Assembly (NCBI RefSeq): GCF_001544355.1
Contig: NZ_BCQI01000018.1
Location: forward strand, 1 to 59,816
Length of the DNA: 59,816 nucleotides
From: Alicyclobacillus acidiphilus NBRC 100859
Lineage (GTDB): Bacteria > Bacillota > Bacilli > Alicyclobacillales > Alicyclobacillaceae
Reading direction: 5' to 3'
In this document: one piece after another, positions 1 to 8,954 of the stretch
Layout: every line of letters begins with the position of its first letter
Position numbering within the stretch: position 1 is the stretch's first letter
Made by a program: the position numbers and the translations under genes
Notes under the pieces: model-generated
Seen by the model: the letters and a program-made list of their open reading frames with translations, nothing else
Database searches by the model: none
Told to the model about the DNA's origin: nothing

Positions 1-445
1 CTGTGAACCGCTTATTCGTCGCGGATAAGATGATTCGACACACTTAAGCGTCTCTCAGCCGCTTATTTCGCCTCCGTTCCGACATTGCCCTGCCTGCCGT
101 TCCAGCCGGCCTTGTGCGGCCCACGGTCCGCTGCCGCAGTGCGATCGCGAAGCCTGGCGAACGCGGAGAGTGGAAGGGAGTGACAGGGTCAGCGGCCGGG
201 TCACCGACAGGGTCACCGACAGGGTCACCGACAGGGGCAAATAAGCGGCCTTGGGCCGCTTATTTCGGCGAAATGGCCCGGATGGCTGGCAAATAGGCGG
301 CCTCAGGCCGCTTATTTGCTTCCATTCCCCCAGAATGGCGAGGATTCAGTCACTTAAGCGTCTGTGAACCGCTTATTCGTCGCGGATTAGACGATTCGAC
401 ACACTTAAGCGGCCCAAGTCCGCTTATTTCCGCCTCCGTTCCCGG
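1..445. repeat. Palindromic repeat locus 1 (AATAAGCGG family)
   Basis: This stretch has no convincing gene and is built from imperfect palindromes. A perfect one lies at 239-265, with arms AAATAAGCGGCC and GGCCGCTTATTT around a 3-base loop. A near-perfect one lies at 290-317. Two copies of a longer unit (about 1-80 and 361-445) have a CCGCTTATT end, a conserved spacer of about 27 bases and a CTTAAGCG end. The same unit recurs near 14.3, 18.9 and 47.4 kb. The rest of the gap to 770 is a GC-rich low-complexity run (about 451-500) and simple repeats; I see no gene in it. Confidence 0.85.
198..233. repeat. Tandem 12-bp repeat, 3 copies
   Basis: GGGTCACCGACA is repeated three times head to tail at 198-209, 210-221 and 222-233. 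It lies between two members of the palindrome family and gives short open frames on both strands that I read as repeat artefacts. Confidence 0.85.
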
Positions 446-676
446 AATTGCCCCGCCGCCCCGCCGCCCGGCCGCCCCGCCGCCCGGCCGCCCCACCGCA
501 GTGCCGCTCCGCAGCATCGCATTGTGTTCAGGTTACGCCAGGCGATAGCGGGGGAAATCGGACGGGAGGATGGATTCCGTCTCGGACTTTGGTCGGATGT
601 CGATGTCGGCCGTCCGGCCGTTGCGGGCACAATGGGGCGGCATTACACTGTGGCTACCGCTGTCGCGGACAAGTGG

Positions 677-729
677 CGACTATCGACTATCGACTATCGA
701 CGGTCAATGGTCAATGGTCAATGGTCAAT
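677..729. repeat. Two adjacent 7-bp microsatellites
   Basis: CGACTAT occurs three times from 677 to 697, followed by GGTCAAT four times from 702 to 729. The tract ends about 40 bases before the start codon of the LiaF-like gene, so copy-number change could alter its promoter or leader. That effect is inference. Confidence 0.8.
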
Positions 730-770
730 CGTCGACCATCGATGGACATCCAGGTAAGGTGGCATGTGGT

Positions 771-1691
771 ATGCGTAAAAACGTTATTCTCGGATTGTTG
801 ATTCTGGCGATAGGCATCATTTATTTGATGGCGGAGATGGGCGTCTTGAGTTCGGGCGCAGTTTGGCTGTCGGGCCCGGTTCTGTGGCCGCTGGTCTTGG
901 TCGCGGCCGGCGTGTTCGGTTTGCCGAGTCGCGGCCGGTTTTCCGGCACGTCCGTGTTCATGATTGTCTACGGCATCCTGTTGTCGCTCAAAGACACCAA
1001 ACAGTTCGTTTGGTTGAACCACATTGGCGGTTGGAGTCTCTTCTTCGGTGTCGCGATTGTGCTTGTCGGCGTGTCGTTTCTCATGCCGCGAGGTCACCGC
1101 TGGCGTTGGCACGTGCCGGTGATTGTGATCGATCACGATGGCCGAAAGAAGCGGTACGGCTACCGTTCGAGTCGTGCGTCGTCCATGCGGCATACGGGGG
1201 ATGATTCGACTGACATAACAGACGGATCGGATGAGACAATCGATGTGGACGTATCTGCCGATTCGGGGAGCGGGACATCCGGGCGAGAGCGGGGGAGTGG
1301 ACACGCGAAGGAAGCCGGACAGGTGGAACGAACCAAGAGATTGCTGGGCGAGCTGCACGTCGGTCAAGCGCCGTGGGTGCTGCGCGATCTCGACTTATGG
1401 AACGGCCTTGGCGATATTCGCGTGAACTTGGCGACCGCGCATATCGAGGATGGCACCTACACCATTGACGTGGCGGGCTGGATGGGCGATATCCGCGTGC
1501 TGGTGCCGGAGGATTTGGCCGTATTCGTTCAGGCGTCCGTATCGCTTGGCGATTTGACAGTGCTCGGTGAATCGCATAGCGGGGCTGGCTGCTCGGCGAC
1601 GGTGGAAGACCCGAATTGGGCGACAGCCAGGCAGCGATGCCACATCCGAGCGGATCTTCTGCTCGGCGACATCAAAGTGGTTCGCGTATGA
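771..1691 (+). CDS. LiaF-like membrane regulator
   Basis: A 306-residue membrane protein. Four hydrophobic segments fill roughly residues 3-115, followed by a charged linker rich in Ser/Asp. The C-terminal ~110 residues resemble the LiaF/YvqF cell-wall-active antibiotics response domain, with repeated GDI-x-V strands (LGDIRVNL, MGDIRVLV, LGDIKVVRV). In Bacillus, LiaF holds the LiaS kinase silent until the envelope is stressed. ATG at 771 follows an AAGGTGG ribosome site; an upstream in-frame extension runs through microsatellite sequence and is unlikely to be translated. The stop overlaps the kinase start (ATGA), indicating translational coupling. The family is clear; the stimulus is not visible. 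Confidence 0.85.
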   Translation: MRKNVILGLLILAIGIIYLMAEMGVLSSGAVWLSGPVLWPLVLVAAGVFGLPSRGRFSGTSVFMIVYGILLSLKDTKQFVWLNHIGGWSLFFGVAIVLVGVSFLMPRGHRWRWHVPVIVIDHDGRKKRYGYRSSRASSMRHTGDDSTDITDGSDETIDVDVSADSGSGTSGRERGSGHAKEAGQVERTKRLLGELHVGQAPWVLRDLDLWNGLGDIRVNLATAHIEDGTYTIDVAGWMGDIRVLVPEDLAVFVQASVSLGDLTVLGESHSGAGCSATVEDPNWATARQRCHIRADLLLGDIKVVRV

Positions 1692-2755
1692 CGGTGAAGA
1701 ATGGAACGATTCGGACGCGCTTCGCAACATACTGCGGACTGCTCGGTGCCGCGGCATTTGCAGGCGGCGCCGTGTGTGATCGCCTGGCGGGGTATGGCCA
1801 GGCAGAGGTGCGTGGGCACATCGGCACGTGGGCGTGCTTTGGCGTTGGTGCGCTGGTCGTCGGCGCGCTTGTCGGCTACTGGCTTGCCCAGGGGATTCGC
1901 CGGCGCATCTACGATATCGAAGAGGCGGCGGTCTTGATCGCCGGTGGAAGATTGCACCACCGCATTACCGAGACGGAAGGGCGCGACGAGATCAACGAGG
2001 TCGTTCAGGCGTTCAACGCCATGGGCGAACGCATTGAGAGCCAAGTGGCCGCGCTGCAAAAACTTGCGCAAGAGAATTTCGATCTCGCCCAAACCGCCGA
2101 GCGAGCCGCCCAAATGGAGGAGCGCCAGCGCCTGTCGCGGGAACTGCACGACTCGGTCAGCCAGCAGTTGTTTTCGTTGACCTTGCTTTCGGCAGCCCTG
2201 CGTGATCGGTGTCCGGCGGAAGACACCGGCCTCGCCGCGCTCGCGGCGCAAATGGAGGTCCTCGCGAGCCAGGCGCAGCGCGAGATGCGCGCGTTGCTCC
2301 TGCATATGCGCCCTATCGATCTCGACGGCAGAGGCTTGCGCGAAGCCATCGAAGCGTTCTTGCAGGCCGTCGGGGACAGGCATGGACTCGCGTGCGTCTT
2401 TCGCGATGACACGGCAACGGTGCGGGGGAGCGTGATTGACGAACAACTCTTCCGAATCACGCAGGAGGCGGTGACCAACGTGTTGAAGCACGCGAACGCG
2501 TCCACCGTCACGGTCACCTTGTCCGAGTCGAGCGCGTACGTGGAATTGACCGTTTCCGACGACGGGCGCGGCATGCCGATCCAGCAGCGCGGCGAGGCGC
2601 TCGGGACTGGCGGCGACACGATTGGCCTGAGTGCGATGCGGGAACGCGCCGAGCGGCTTGGCGGCCAATTGAGCATTTTGCACCGTGATCAAGGAACCAC
2701 TGTTCGGGCGGTCATCCCTTTGATGTCGTCCGGCGGATCGGAGGAATCGCCATGA
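1688..2755 (+). CDS. LiaS-like sensor histidine kinase
   Basis: A 355-residue NarL-type kinase. It has two membrane segments (about 8-30 and 45-70) with almost no extracytoplasmic loop, a HAMP-like region, then a HisKA_3 dimerisation helix with the phospho-acceptor in RELHDSV (His154). The ATPase domain shows an N box (QEAVTNVLKHA), DDGRGM and GLSAMRERAERLGG. A kinase lacking a real sensor loop and encoded after a LiaF homologue matches intramembrane-sensing LiaS/VraS proteins. The start overlaps the LiaF stop at 1688-1691, and its own stop overlaps the regulator start at 2752. An upstream in-frame ATG at 1616 lies inside liaF and is disfavoured. Confidence 0.9.
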   Translation: MTVKNGTIRTRFATYCGLLGAAAFAGGAVCDRLAGYGQAEVRGHIGTWACFGVGALVVGALVGYWLAQGIRRRIYDIEEAAVLIAGGRLHHRITETEGRDEINEVVQAFNAMGERIESQVAALQKLAQENFDLAQTAERAAQMEERQRLSRELHDSVSQQLFSLTLLSAALRDRCPAEDTGLAALAAQMEVLASQAQREMRALLLHMRPIDLDGRGLREAIEAFLQAVGDRHGLACVFRDDTATVRGSVIDEQLFRITQEAVTNVLKHANASTVTVTLSESSAYVELTVSDDGRGMPIQQRGEALGTGGDTIGLSAMRERAERLGGQLSILHRDQGTTVRAVIPLMSSGGSEESP

Positions 2756-3381
2756 TTCAGGTATTGCTCGTGGATGATCACGATATCGTTCGCCTGGGGC
2801 TTCGCACGTATTTGTCGGGCCTGCCCGAATTCCATGTCGCGGGCGAAGCCACAAACGGCCAGGAGGCGGTCGATCTCGCCCTGCGCCTCTGCCCGGACGT
2901 CATCCTGATGGACCTCTTGATGCCCGTGATGTCCGGGGTGGATGCCATCAGGGCCTTGCGTGCCGCCGATTGCACGAGTCACATCGTCGCGCTGACGAGT
3001 TCGGTGGAGGATAAGACTGTGTTGGAAGCGATCCGTGCGGGTGCCTCGTCGTATGTGCTCAAGACGACCACGGCGGGCGAATTGGCGGAAGTGCTGCGGC
3101 GCGCCGCGGCGGGGCAGTCGACGCTCGACCCGCAGGTGCAGCGGACCGTGCTCGGAGGACTGCAATCTGCGGGATCGAACGAACCATGGCAGGAGCTCAC
3201 CGAACGGGAGCAGGACGTGCTGCGCGCCATCGCCAAGGGCCAAAGCAACCAGGAAATCGCTGACAGCCTCGGCATCGCCGTCAAGACCGTGAAGACGCAT
3301 ATCAGCAATATCTTCGTCAAGCTGGACGTCCAGGATCGCACGCAGGCGGCGATTTACGCGATCCGCCACGGCTTGGACTGA
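2752..3381 (+). CDS. LiaR-like response regulator (NarL/FixJ family)
   Basis: A 209-residue response regulator. The receiver domain has the acidic pair at residues 8-9, the phosphorylated Asp54 in ILMDLLMP and the conserved Lys in YVLKTT. A LuxR-type helix-turn-helix starts at LTEREQDVL and contains the recognition segment KTVKTHISNIF. It should be phosphorylated by the kinase just upstream and activate envelope-stress genes. It overlaps the kinase by four bases and is the last gene of the operon. It ends one base from the stop of the convergent gene at 3383, leaving no room for a conventional terminator between them. Confidence 0.92.
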   Translation: MIQVLLVDDHDIVRLGLRTYLSGLPEFHVAGEATNGQEAVDLALRLCPDVILMDLLMPVMSGVDAIRALRAADCTSHIVALTSSVEDKTVLEAIRAGASSYVLKTTTAGELAEVLRRAAAGQSTLDPQVQRTVLGGLQSAGSNEPWQELTEREQDVLRAIAKGQSNQEIADSLGIAVKTVKTHISNIFVKLDVQDRTQAAIYAIRHGLD

Positions 3382-3382
3382 G

Positions 3383-5710
3383 TCACTCGTCCCCGCTCGC
3401 CGTACGGATCAATGGCATGATGATGGGCGTTGGCGCCTTCATGTACGTGGCTGTTTGTACGACCGCCTTGGCGGCGTTCGACAAAGTCAGTGGCTGGCTG
3501 TCGTCGAATGCGCCGTCGTTCAGCGACAGCAACCCGAGGCTGACGGCGATGGCGTCTGCGGCCTCGTCGGTCGCCGGGATCGTCGAGAGGTCGGTCGGGT
3601 TGAACGTGAACAGGTCCGGGTGCGACAGCAAAGCGTCATAGCCGAGCGCCTCTGCGAGGATATGGGCCGCTTGGCCCCGTGTGATGTCGGCGGTGGGCTG
3701 CAGCGGGTGGTTGGGATCGAGCCAGCCTAATTCGTAAGCGGTCACCAGTTCGCGATACGCGGGATTGTCCTGTGCCACACTGGACGTGGCCGACGTGATC
3801 TGCGGCGATGCCGCGGCTGTGGCCGCGTTGTATTGGTTGACCGTTCCGAGGGCGTCCTGGACGAGCTTGACGAAGGACTCGACGGTCATCGCCTGATCCG
3901 GATGCACGTCGCCGTTGGTGTCGACCGGAATCAGGCCGCGCGACGCCAACAACTGCAACTGCGCCTGATTGGGATCTGTGCCGATGTCCTTTATGGTTCC
4001 TGTGTACGGTTGATAGGCGAGCGCAACGTTCTCGACAAATTGGCCTTGCAAGGCGTCGAAGTAGCTGTCCGTGATCGATTGCGGTTCAGGCGTGTACGCC
4101 AGTTCGACTTTCGGCGCTGGGGCCGAGCCGCCGTTCGCCGAAGTCGGCTGAACGAGCATATACGACAGTTGCAACGGATATTGCGTCAGATATGCGGATT
4201 CTGCGGCGGAGAGATCGACCGCGTTTGCTGCGGATGGAAGCTGCTGGCCGTCCTGTTGCAAATTGAAGTTGAGGGCTTCCAGTTCTCCAGTGTTCGGGTT
4301 CAGTTGGACGCTTCCACCTGCCGCTTGGTCCGGAATACCGTTGACCAGCGACACAATCTGGTACCATCCGCTTGGATTGTCCCCGTTTGTCCCGTCTGCG
4401 CCAGATACGTCGGCGTTCGACACCAACGCTAGGTTGTCGAGATGGCCCGCATAAACCGTCTTCACAATGTTTTCCGCGTCTGTTTCAAGCGCAGCGGCTG
4501 ACAAGGTGTGACCTTGCGATGTCTGCGATCCGTCCGACGGGTTCGCGGCATATTCCGAATAGTTGGTCACGTAGCCATAGGTCGCATCCACACCGACGTT
4601 GACAATTCGTTTCGGGGCCGCATCCGATTTCGGCAACGTGAACTGAAAATTCCACGTCTGGCTGCCCGCGCTTTCCCACTCGTTTTCCGAGACCAAATCC
4701 GCATCCGGCAATCCAAACGCTTGCTCGACTTCGCGCAAGGCCTGTGCCTGTGTCCAATTCACCGCCGTCGAGCCGACTGGGGACGAGGTTGTTCCGTTGG
4801 CCAGCGGTGTCGGCCTTGTGTACGCTGTCGGCGTCGATGTGGTGCCGTTCGGCGACAGGTACAGGCCTGTCTGCGCGTCGATCGCGATGGTCGGCCCGCC
4901 TTGATTGACGGCGAAAGTTTCATCCCAACCGTCGCCTTGGTTGGCGGGTACATATTCGAGGGCCAACTTTGACGATCCGTCGCTTTGGAAGACCTCGTCG
5001 TACTCCAGATGCAATCCGAGCGCTGCCTGATACGCCTTCGTCGCTGCCGCCTTGGACGCGTCTGGCGTTGCGCTCGGGAATGACACGTTGGTCCACTGTT
5101 CATCGACGCTTTGGAGCTGGCCGGTTTGGTCGATGACGATGTCAAACCCGTCAAATGGCGCAGGTACGCCATTGACCTCGCGTTCGAAGGAAAAATCGTA
5201 CGTCGTCGGTGATCGCAAGTCCGTTTCCGCCTGCGGCCGCACTTGCATCGTCACTTGGCCAATTCGCTTGGGATACAATTTTTCGGCCCACGATTGCGCG
5301 ATACTCGCCGCCTGCGACTGATCTACCGGCGCTGGGAACGCGAATGAGAGATTCGATGGATTGTGGCTGTAGCTCAAGATGGTTCCGTCGATTGCGTCGA
5401 CGTTGACGTAGTAACTGTCCGCTGGGCCGTCGTCGTCGCTCGATCCGAAGGTGATGTTGTACGAAGGATCCGAGCCGGAAGAATCGGCGACAAACGAGTC
5501 GCTTTGCACCACGTCCGACGCTGGGATCGAGAAAAGCTGCCGCGCTTCCTGTTCCGCTTGACTCAGTGTCCATTTGGCCGCGGGAACGGACGCGGTCGCA
5601 GCGGCCCCGGACGTGGTCGACGCGAATGCGGCAACCGGCATGGCGGAACCGACGACGGACATGGTGAGTACGGTAAGCGCTTGGCGTGGCGAGAGTAGTC
5701 TGTGTTTCAT
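3383..5710 (-). CDS. Secreted YcdB/PepSY-type protein with SLH-like C-terminus
   Basis: A 775-residue exported protein. The N-terminus is a signal peptide (basic start, hydrophobic core, AFA|S cleavage near residue 30). The body has at least three repeats of a PepSY/YcdB-like module, each opening with a WTxxQAxxxxxxxF-type helix (for example WTLSQAEQEARQLF and WTQAQALREVEQAF). The last ~185 residues contain S-layer-homology-like helices (MTVESFVKLVQDALG, ITRGQAAHILAEALG) that could bind wall polymers. The ATG at 5710 is preceded by GGAGG; a longer in-frame extension lacks a signal-peptide context. Function unknown; wall-associated is the best inference. Confidence 0.8.
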   Translation of the reverse strand: MKHRLLSPRQALTVLTMSVVGSAMPVAAFASTTSGAAATASVPAAKWTLSQAEQEARQLFSIPASDVVQSDSFVADSSGSDPSYNITFGSSDDDGPADSYYVNVDAIDGTILSYSHNPSNLSFAFPAPVDQSQAASIAQSWAEKLYPKRIGQVTMQVRPQAETDLRSPTTYDFSFEREVNGVPAPFDGFDIVIDQTGQLQSVDEQWTNVSFPSATPDASKAAATKAYQAALGLHLEYDEVFQSDGSSKLALEYVPANQGDGWDETFAVNQGGPTIAIDAQTGLYLSPNGTTSTPTAYTRPTPLANGTTSSPVGSTAVNWTQAQALREVEQAFGLPDADLVSENEWESAGSQTWNFQFTLPKSDAAPKRIVNVGVDATYGYVTNYSEYAANPSDGSQTSQGHTLSAAALETDAENIVKTVYAGHLDNLALVSNADVSGADGTNGDNPSGWYQIVSLVNGIPDQAAGGSVQLNPNTGELEALNFNLQQDGQQLPSAANAVDLSAAESAYLTQYPLQLSYMLVQPTSANGGSAPAPKVELAYTPEPQSITDSYFDALQGQFVENVALAYQPYTGTIKDIGTDPNQAQLQLLASRGLIPVDTNGDVHPDQAMTVESFVKLVQDALGTVNQYNAATAAASPQITSATSSVAQDNPAYRELVTAYELGWLDPNHPLQPTADITRGQAAHILAEALGYDALLSHPDLFTFNPTDLSTIPATDEAADAIAVSLGLLSLNDGAFDDSQPLTLSNAAKAVVQTATYMKAPTPIIMPLIRTASGDE

Positions 5711-5952
5711 CAGCCCAACCTCCAACTTGTAGGATCGTCCGAAAAACGTCACAGACGCTTCTAGGGACTGGAATCCAGTCATCCAAACTGACGCCTGAGC
5801 TCTGCTGGACGTTACAGCGATGTTGCGAGTTGACGAATAAAATCGCTTGGAGGAACGAAATCCGTCGTTCGAAATCCGTCGTTCATGTTGAGGTTTTTTG
5901 TCGATTTGGGACAACCTACTTTAGGAACTCAAGTGAGCGAGGAGGAAACGCT

Positions 5953-6600
5953 GTGAATGCCAAGCGTATTTTCTTGGTTCAAGTTGTGGTTATTCTTGTC
6001 ATCTTGGCGGGCGCGTTCGTCGGGTATTACTTTTATCACCAGTCGACGAAGTACCTCAAGACGGACGATGCCCAGGTGACGGGTCAACAGATTGTCATCG
6101 CTGCGCCGGTCGATGGCCAGGTCACGTCCTGGAACGGATCGGAAGGCACCCACTTCAGCCAAGGCGATGTCTTGGGGACCATTGCCGCACCGGGGGCGAG
6201 GGGAACTACCTCGGTTCAGGTGACCGCGCCGCAAGCCTCCACGGTGGTGCAATCGAACGTCGTGGACAACCAGTTCGTCGCCGCCGGCACCCCGCTCGCG
6301 TACGCGTACAATCTGAATCAACTGTGGGTGACCGCCAATATCAAGGAAACCCAGATCAAAAACGTCAGTGTCGGCCAATCGGTGGACGTCTATATCGACG
6401 CATATCCAGGTACGACGTTTCCTGGTGTCGTGCAACAGGTCGGCATGGCGACCGCCTCGACGTTCTCCCTGCTGCCAACGAGCAATACCGACGCCAATTT
6501 CACGAAGGTAACTCAAGTGATTCCTGTTCGCATTCGACTGCAGACGTACACTGGGCAATTGGTCCCAGGAATGAGCGCTTCCGTTCGCATTCACAAGTGA
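5953..6600 (+). CDS. Short EmrA/HlyD-type membrane fusion protein
   Basis: A 215-residue adaptor with one N-terminal membrane segment (about residues 5-27). It has the two halves of a lipoyl/barrel-sandwich fold (TDDAQVTGQQIVIAAPVDGQ near residues 37-56, then VTAPQASTVVQ) and a beta-barrel domain. Proteobacterial EmrA is near 390 residues; here the alpha-helical coiled-coil hairpin is absent, which suits a cell without an outer membrane. GTG at 5953 follows GAGGAGG with good spacing. The gene sits directly before the EmrB-like pump, with which it should form a drug or metabolite exporter. The substrate is unknown. Confidence 0.85.
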   Translation: MNAKRIFLVQVVVILVILAGAFVGYYFYHQSTKYLKTDDAQVTGQQIVIAAPVDGQVTSWNGSEGTHFSQGDVLGTIAAPGARGTTSVQVTAPQASTVVQSNVVDNQFVAAGTPLAYAYNLNQLWVTANIKETQIKNVSVGQSVDVYIDAYPGTTFPGVVQQVGMATASTFSLLPTSNTDANFTKVTQVIPVRIRLQTYTGQLVPGMSASVRIHK

Positions 6601-6613
6601 GGAGGTGAGCGAT

Positions 6614-8278
6614 GTGGCCGAACTGGAAGGGAATGCGGCTGGTTCGTTCCCGGATCGATCAGATCGGGGAGAGATCCGCAAGGCCCCGATTTTGATTTCG
6701 TTGGTGTTGGGCGCCTTTACCGCCATCCTCAATCAGACCTTGTTAAACGTCGCGATCCCGAAATTGATGACCGATTTCAACGTCTCAGCGGATACCATTC
6801 AGTGGTTGACCACTGGGTACATGCTGACGAACGGAATTGTCATTCCGTTGACCGCGTTCCTGATTGGCACGTTCACCACGCGCCAACTGTTCTTAGGGGC
6901 CATGATCTGTTTTGGAATCGGCTCCGTTTTCTGCGCTGGCGCTCCGGATTTCATGGTGATGATGATTGGACGCGTCGTTCAGGCAGCCGGTGCAGGTATC
7001 ATGATGCCGCTGATGATGACGGTCATTTTGAATCTGTATCCGCCTGAAACGCGCGGGAAGGCGATGGGGACCATTGGCATCGCCATGTTCTTCGCGCCGG
7101 CCGTGGGGCCGACCTTGTCCGGCTGGGTTGTCCAGAGCCATTCCTGGCGCATACTCTTTTATATCGTCATACCGGTTGTCGTGATCGATCTCATTGTCGC
7201 GAGTGTGTTTTTGACGAACGTGACCGAACGCACATTTCCGAAATTTGAGACGACAAGTTTTGTGACGTCGACGCTTGGCCTCGGCTCGCTGCTGTACGGC
7301 TTCAGCGAAGCGGGGAACAAGGGGTGGGGTTCCGGCATTGTTCGGGCGACGATTGTCATTGGTATCGTCTTCATCGTCCTGTTCATCATCCGGGAGCTGA
7401 CGTCGACGCATCCGCTGCTCAATCTGAGGGTGTTTCGCTACACGGGATTTTCGATCGCGGCGGCGGTCAGTTGCGTGGTCAACATGGCGATGTTCGGCGG
7501 AGCCCTGTTAACGCCCATGTATGTTCAGAACATCCGAGGCTATTCCGCGCTCGATTCGGGGCTGCTGCTGTTGCCTGGGGCGATTCTGATGGGCATTATG
7601 TCGCCCGTGTCCGGCGCCTTGATGGATAAGTTCGGCGTGCGGCCGCTGGCGTTGATCGGACTCATCATCACGGTCATCACGACGTGGGATTTGGGGCACC
7701 TGACGTCCAGTACGCCGTTGTCGCACATCATGTGGGTGTACACGTTCCGCATGTTTGGGATGGGCTTCATCATGATGACCGTCATGACGTCCGGCCTCAA
7801 CCACCTCCCGCGGACATTGAACAGCCACGGCACCGCGGCGGCGAACACGGTGCGGATGGTCGCGGGATCGCTCGGAACGTCGCTCTTGATCACGGTGATG
7901 ACCAACCGCACCAACACACATTACAACACGTATATCAACCACGTGTTGACGACGAATCCGCAGATCTCTCTCCAGTTGAGCACCTTGACGAACCAATTGG
8001 CCCAGATGATGGGCCAGCCTGCAGCCATCGGCAGGGAAATCGCGACGTACCTTCTGTATGAAGAGTCGCAACTGATGGCGGCTGTGCAAGGCGTGGACGA
8101 CGCCTACCTTGTCGCTGCGGCGATTTCGCTCCTGGCTTTGATCATGTCGCTCTTCCTGCGAAATGTGAAACGCCCCGTGCCGCCGAGCCCGGCGGACCAA
8201 CCGGAACTCCCGGAAGGTCGCTCAACGCGCCGCGCCATCGTGATACCGAGGAGGACGTTGCGACACGAAACCGAGTAG
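6614..8278 (+). CDS. EmrB/QacA-type MFS drug exporter (DHA2, 14 TM)
   Basis: A 554-residue major facilitator with about 14 membrane segments, typical of the DHA2 drug:H+ antiporter family. It shows the motif-C-like segment GIAMFFAPAVGPTLSGWVVQ and the loop motif GRVVQAAGAGIMMPLMM. The start is placed at GTG 6614, eight bases after the GGAGG at 6601-6605; the in-frame GTG at 6605 overlaps that ribosome site. It lies 13 bases after the membrane-fusion gene and is surely co-transcribed with it. Substrate unknown. A cytoplasmic basic tail follows the last membrane segment. Confidence 0.92.
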   Translation: MAELEGNAAGSFPDRSDRGEIRKAPILISLVLGAFTAILNQTLLNVAIPKLMTDFNVSADTIQWLTTGYMLTNGIVIPLTAFLIGTFTTRQLFLGAMICFGIGSVFCAGAPDFMVMMIGRVVQAAGAGIMMPLMMTVILNLYPPETRGKAMGTIGIAMFFAPAVGPTLSGWVVQSHSWRILFYIVIPVVVIDLIVASVFLTNVTERTFPKFETTSFVTSTLGLGSLLYGFSEAGNKGWGSGIVRATIVIGIVFIVLFIIRELTSTHPLLNLRVFRYTGFSIAAAVSCVVNMAMFGGALLTPMYVQNIRGYSALDSGLLLLPGAILMGIMSPVSGALMDKFGVRPLALIGLIITVITTWDLGHLTSSTPLSHIMWVYTFRMFGMGFIMMTVMTSGLNHLPRTLNSHGTAAANTVRMVAGSLGTSLLITVMTNRTNTHYNTYINHVLTTNPQISLQLSTLTNQLAQMMGQPAAIGREIATYLLYEESQLMAAVQGVDDAYLVAAAISLLALIMSLFLRNVKRPVPPSPADQPELPEGRSTRRAIVIPRRTLRHETE

Positions 8279-8290
8279 CGGGGGCGTCCA

Positions 8291-8320
8291 GGCAGCCTAA
8301 GGCTCACAGCCTTGGCTGCC
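8291..8320. terminator. Hairpin between convergent emrB-like gene and sirC
   Basis: GGCAGCC and AAGGCT pair with AGCCTT and GGCTGCC, giving a ~13-bp stem with one bulge and a tiny loop. It overlaps the last codons of sirC and lies 12 bases past the exporter stop. There is no clean T tract on either side, so it may be a weak bidirectional terminator. Confidence 0.5.
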
Positions 8321-8851
8321 TCGTTGTTCTGACTCGCCATCGGCGGACGGCGCCCGAACCAAGTCGGGTGGCAGTGTCCGAAGCATCTCGACAAATCGAG
8401 TGCCTCCGTCCAGGAGATCGGATTGCAGGGCTTCGCGCAGGGCTTTCGCGGTCGACGGCGACTTCGCGGTTGTGGAAATGGCAATTTGAACGACGCCTGC
8501 ATGTACTGTGCTAGGCAGGTGAAAATCGCTGTGTGCCGCTTTGCTTGCGACGTTGATCAAAATCCGGCGGGCCTGCGCCGTTTGGCGAACCGCTTCGTTG
8601 ACATCGGCGTCGTCAGTGGCGGCAAAGGCCAGAAACGCCCCTTCTAGGTGATGGGGTTGGTAAGTCTCGGCAATGTATTCGATCTCGCCCAACTCGACTC
8701 GGGCTCGCAGTTCATCGGAAATGTGCGGGCTGACGACGACAACCCGGGCTCCAGCGCGAACCAGCGCGCGGACCCGGCGCGTTGCCACACGCCCTCCGCC
8801 AACGACCAGACATCGTTTGTCACGGATTTGTAACATGATTGCGTAGCCCAA
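8297..8851 (-). CDS. sirC: Precorrin-2 dehydrogenase (SirC/Met8-like)
   Basis: A 184-residue protein that oxidises precorrin-2 to sirohydrochlorin with NAD+ in siroheme synthesis. A Rossmann nucleotide site is clear near the N-terminus (CLVVGGGRVATRRVRALV), followed by the VVVVSP strand and the conserved INVASK region near residue 115. I place the start at TTG 8851 because homologues begin with a Y-x-IML-type strand before the Rossmann loop; an ATG at 8836 would remove part of it. It is divergent from cysH and supplies the missing oxidation step between the CobA and SirB genes encoded opposite. Confidence 0.85.
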   Translation of the reverse strand: MGYAIMLQIRDKRCLVVGGGRVATRRVRALVRAGARVVVVSPHISDELRARVELGEIEYIAETYQPHHLEGAFLAFAATDDADVNEAVRQTAQARRILINVASKAAHSDFHLPSTVHAGVVQIAISTTAKSPSTAKALREALQSDLLDGGTRFVEMLRTLPPDLVRAPSADGESEQRGSQGCEP

Positions 8852-8875
8852 ATGGAGTTCCCGCCCTTTGTCACA

Positions 8876-8904
8876 TTGACTTTCTGCTCAGTTCAGTTTA
8901 CATT
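8876..8904 (+). promoter_or_regulatory. Candidate SigA promoter of the sulfate-reduction operon
   Basis: TTGACT (8876-8881) and TACATT (8899-8904) are separated by 17 bases and lie about 50 bases before cysH, in the AT-rich divergent gap. This is a consensus match only. Confidence 0.45.
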
Positions 8905-8954
8905 TACGTTATCATTAATTCCAGATATGTTTATCGGAATATGGGGTGAATCGC

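Noticed and set aside
1-445. Palindromes with regular spacers considered as a CRISPR array
   Set aside because: The repeats are irregularly spaced, the spacer is itself conserved between loci, and no cas gene is present.
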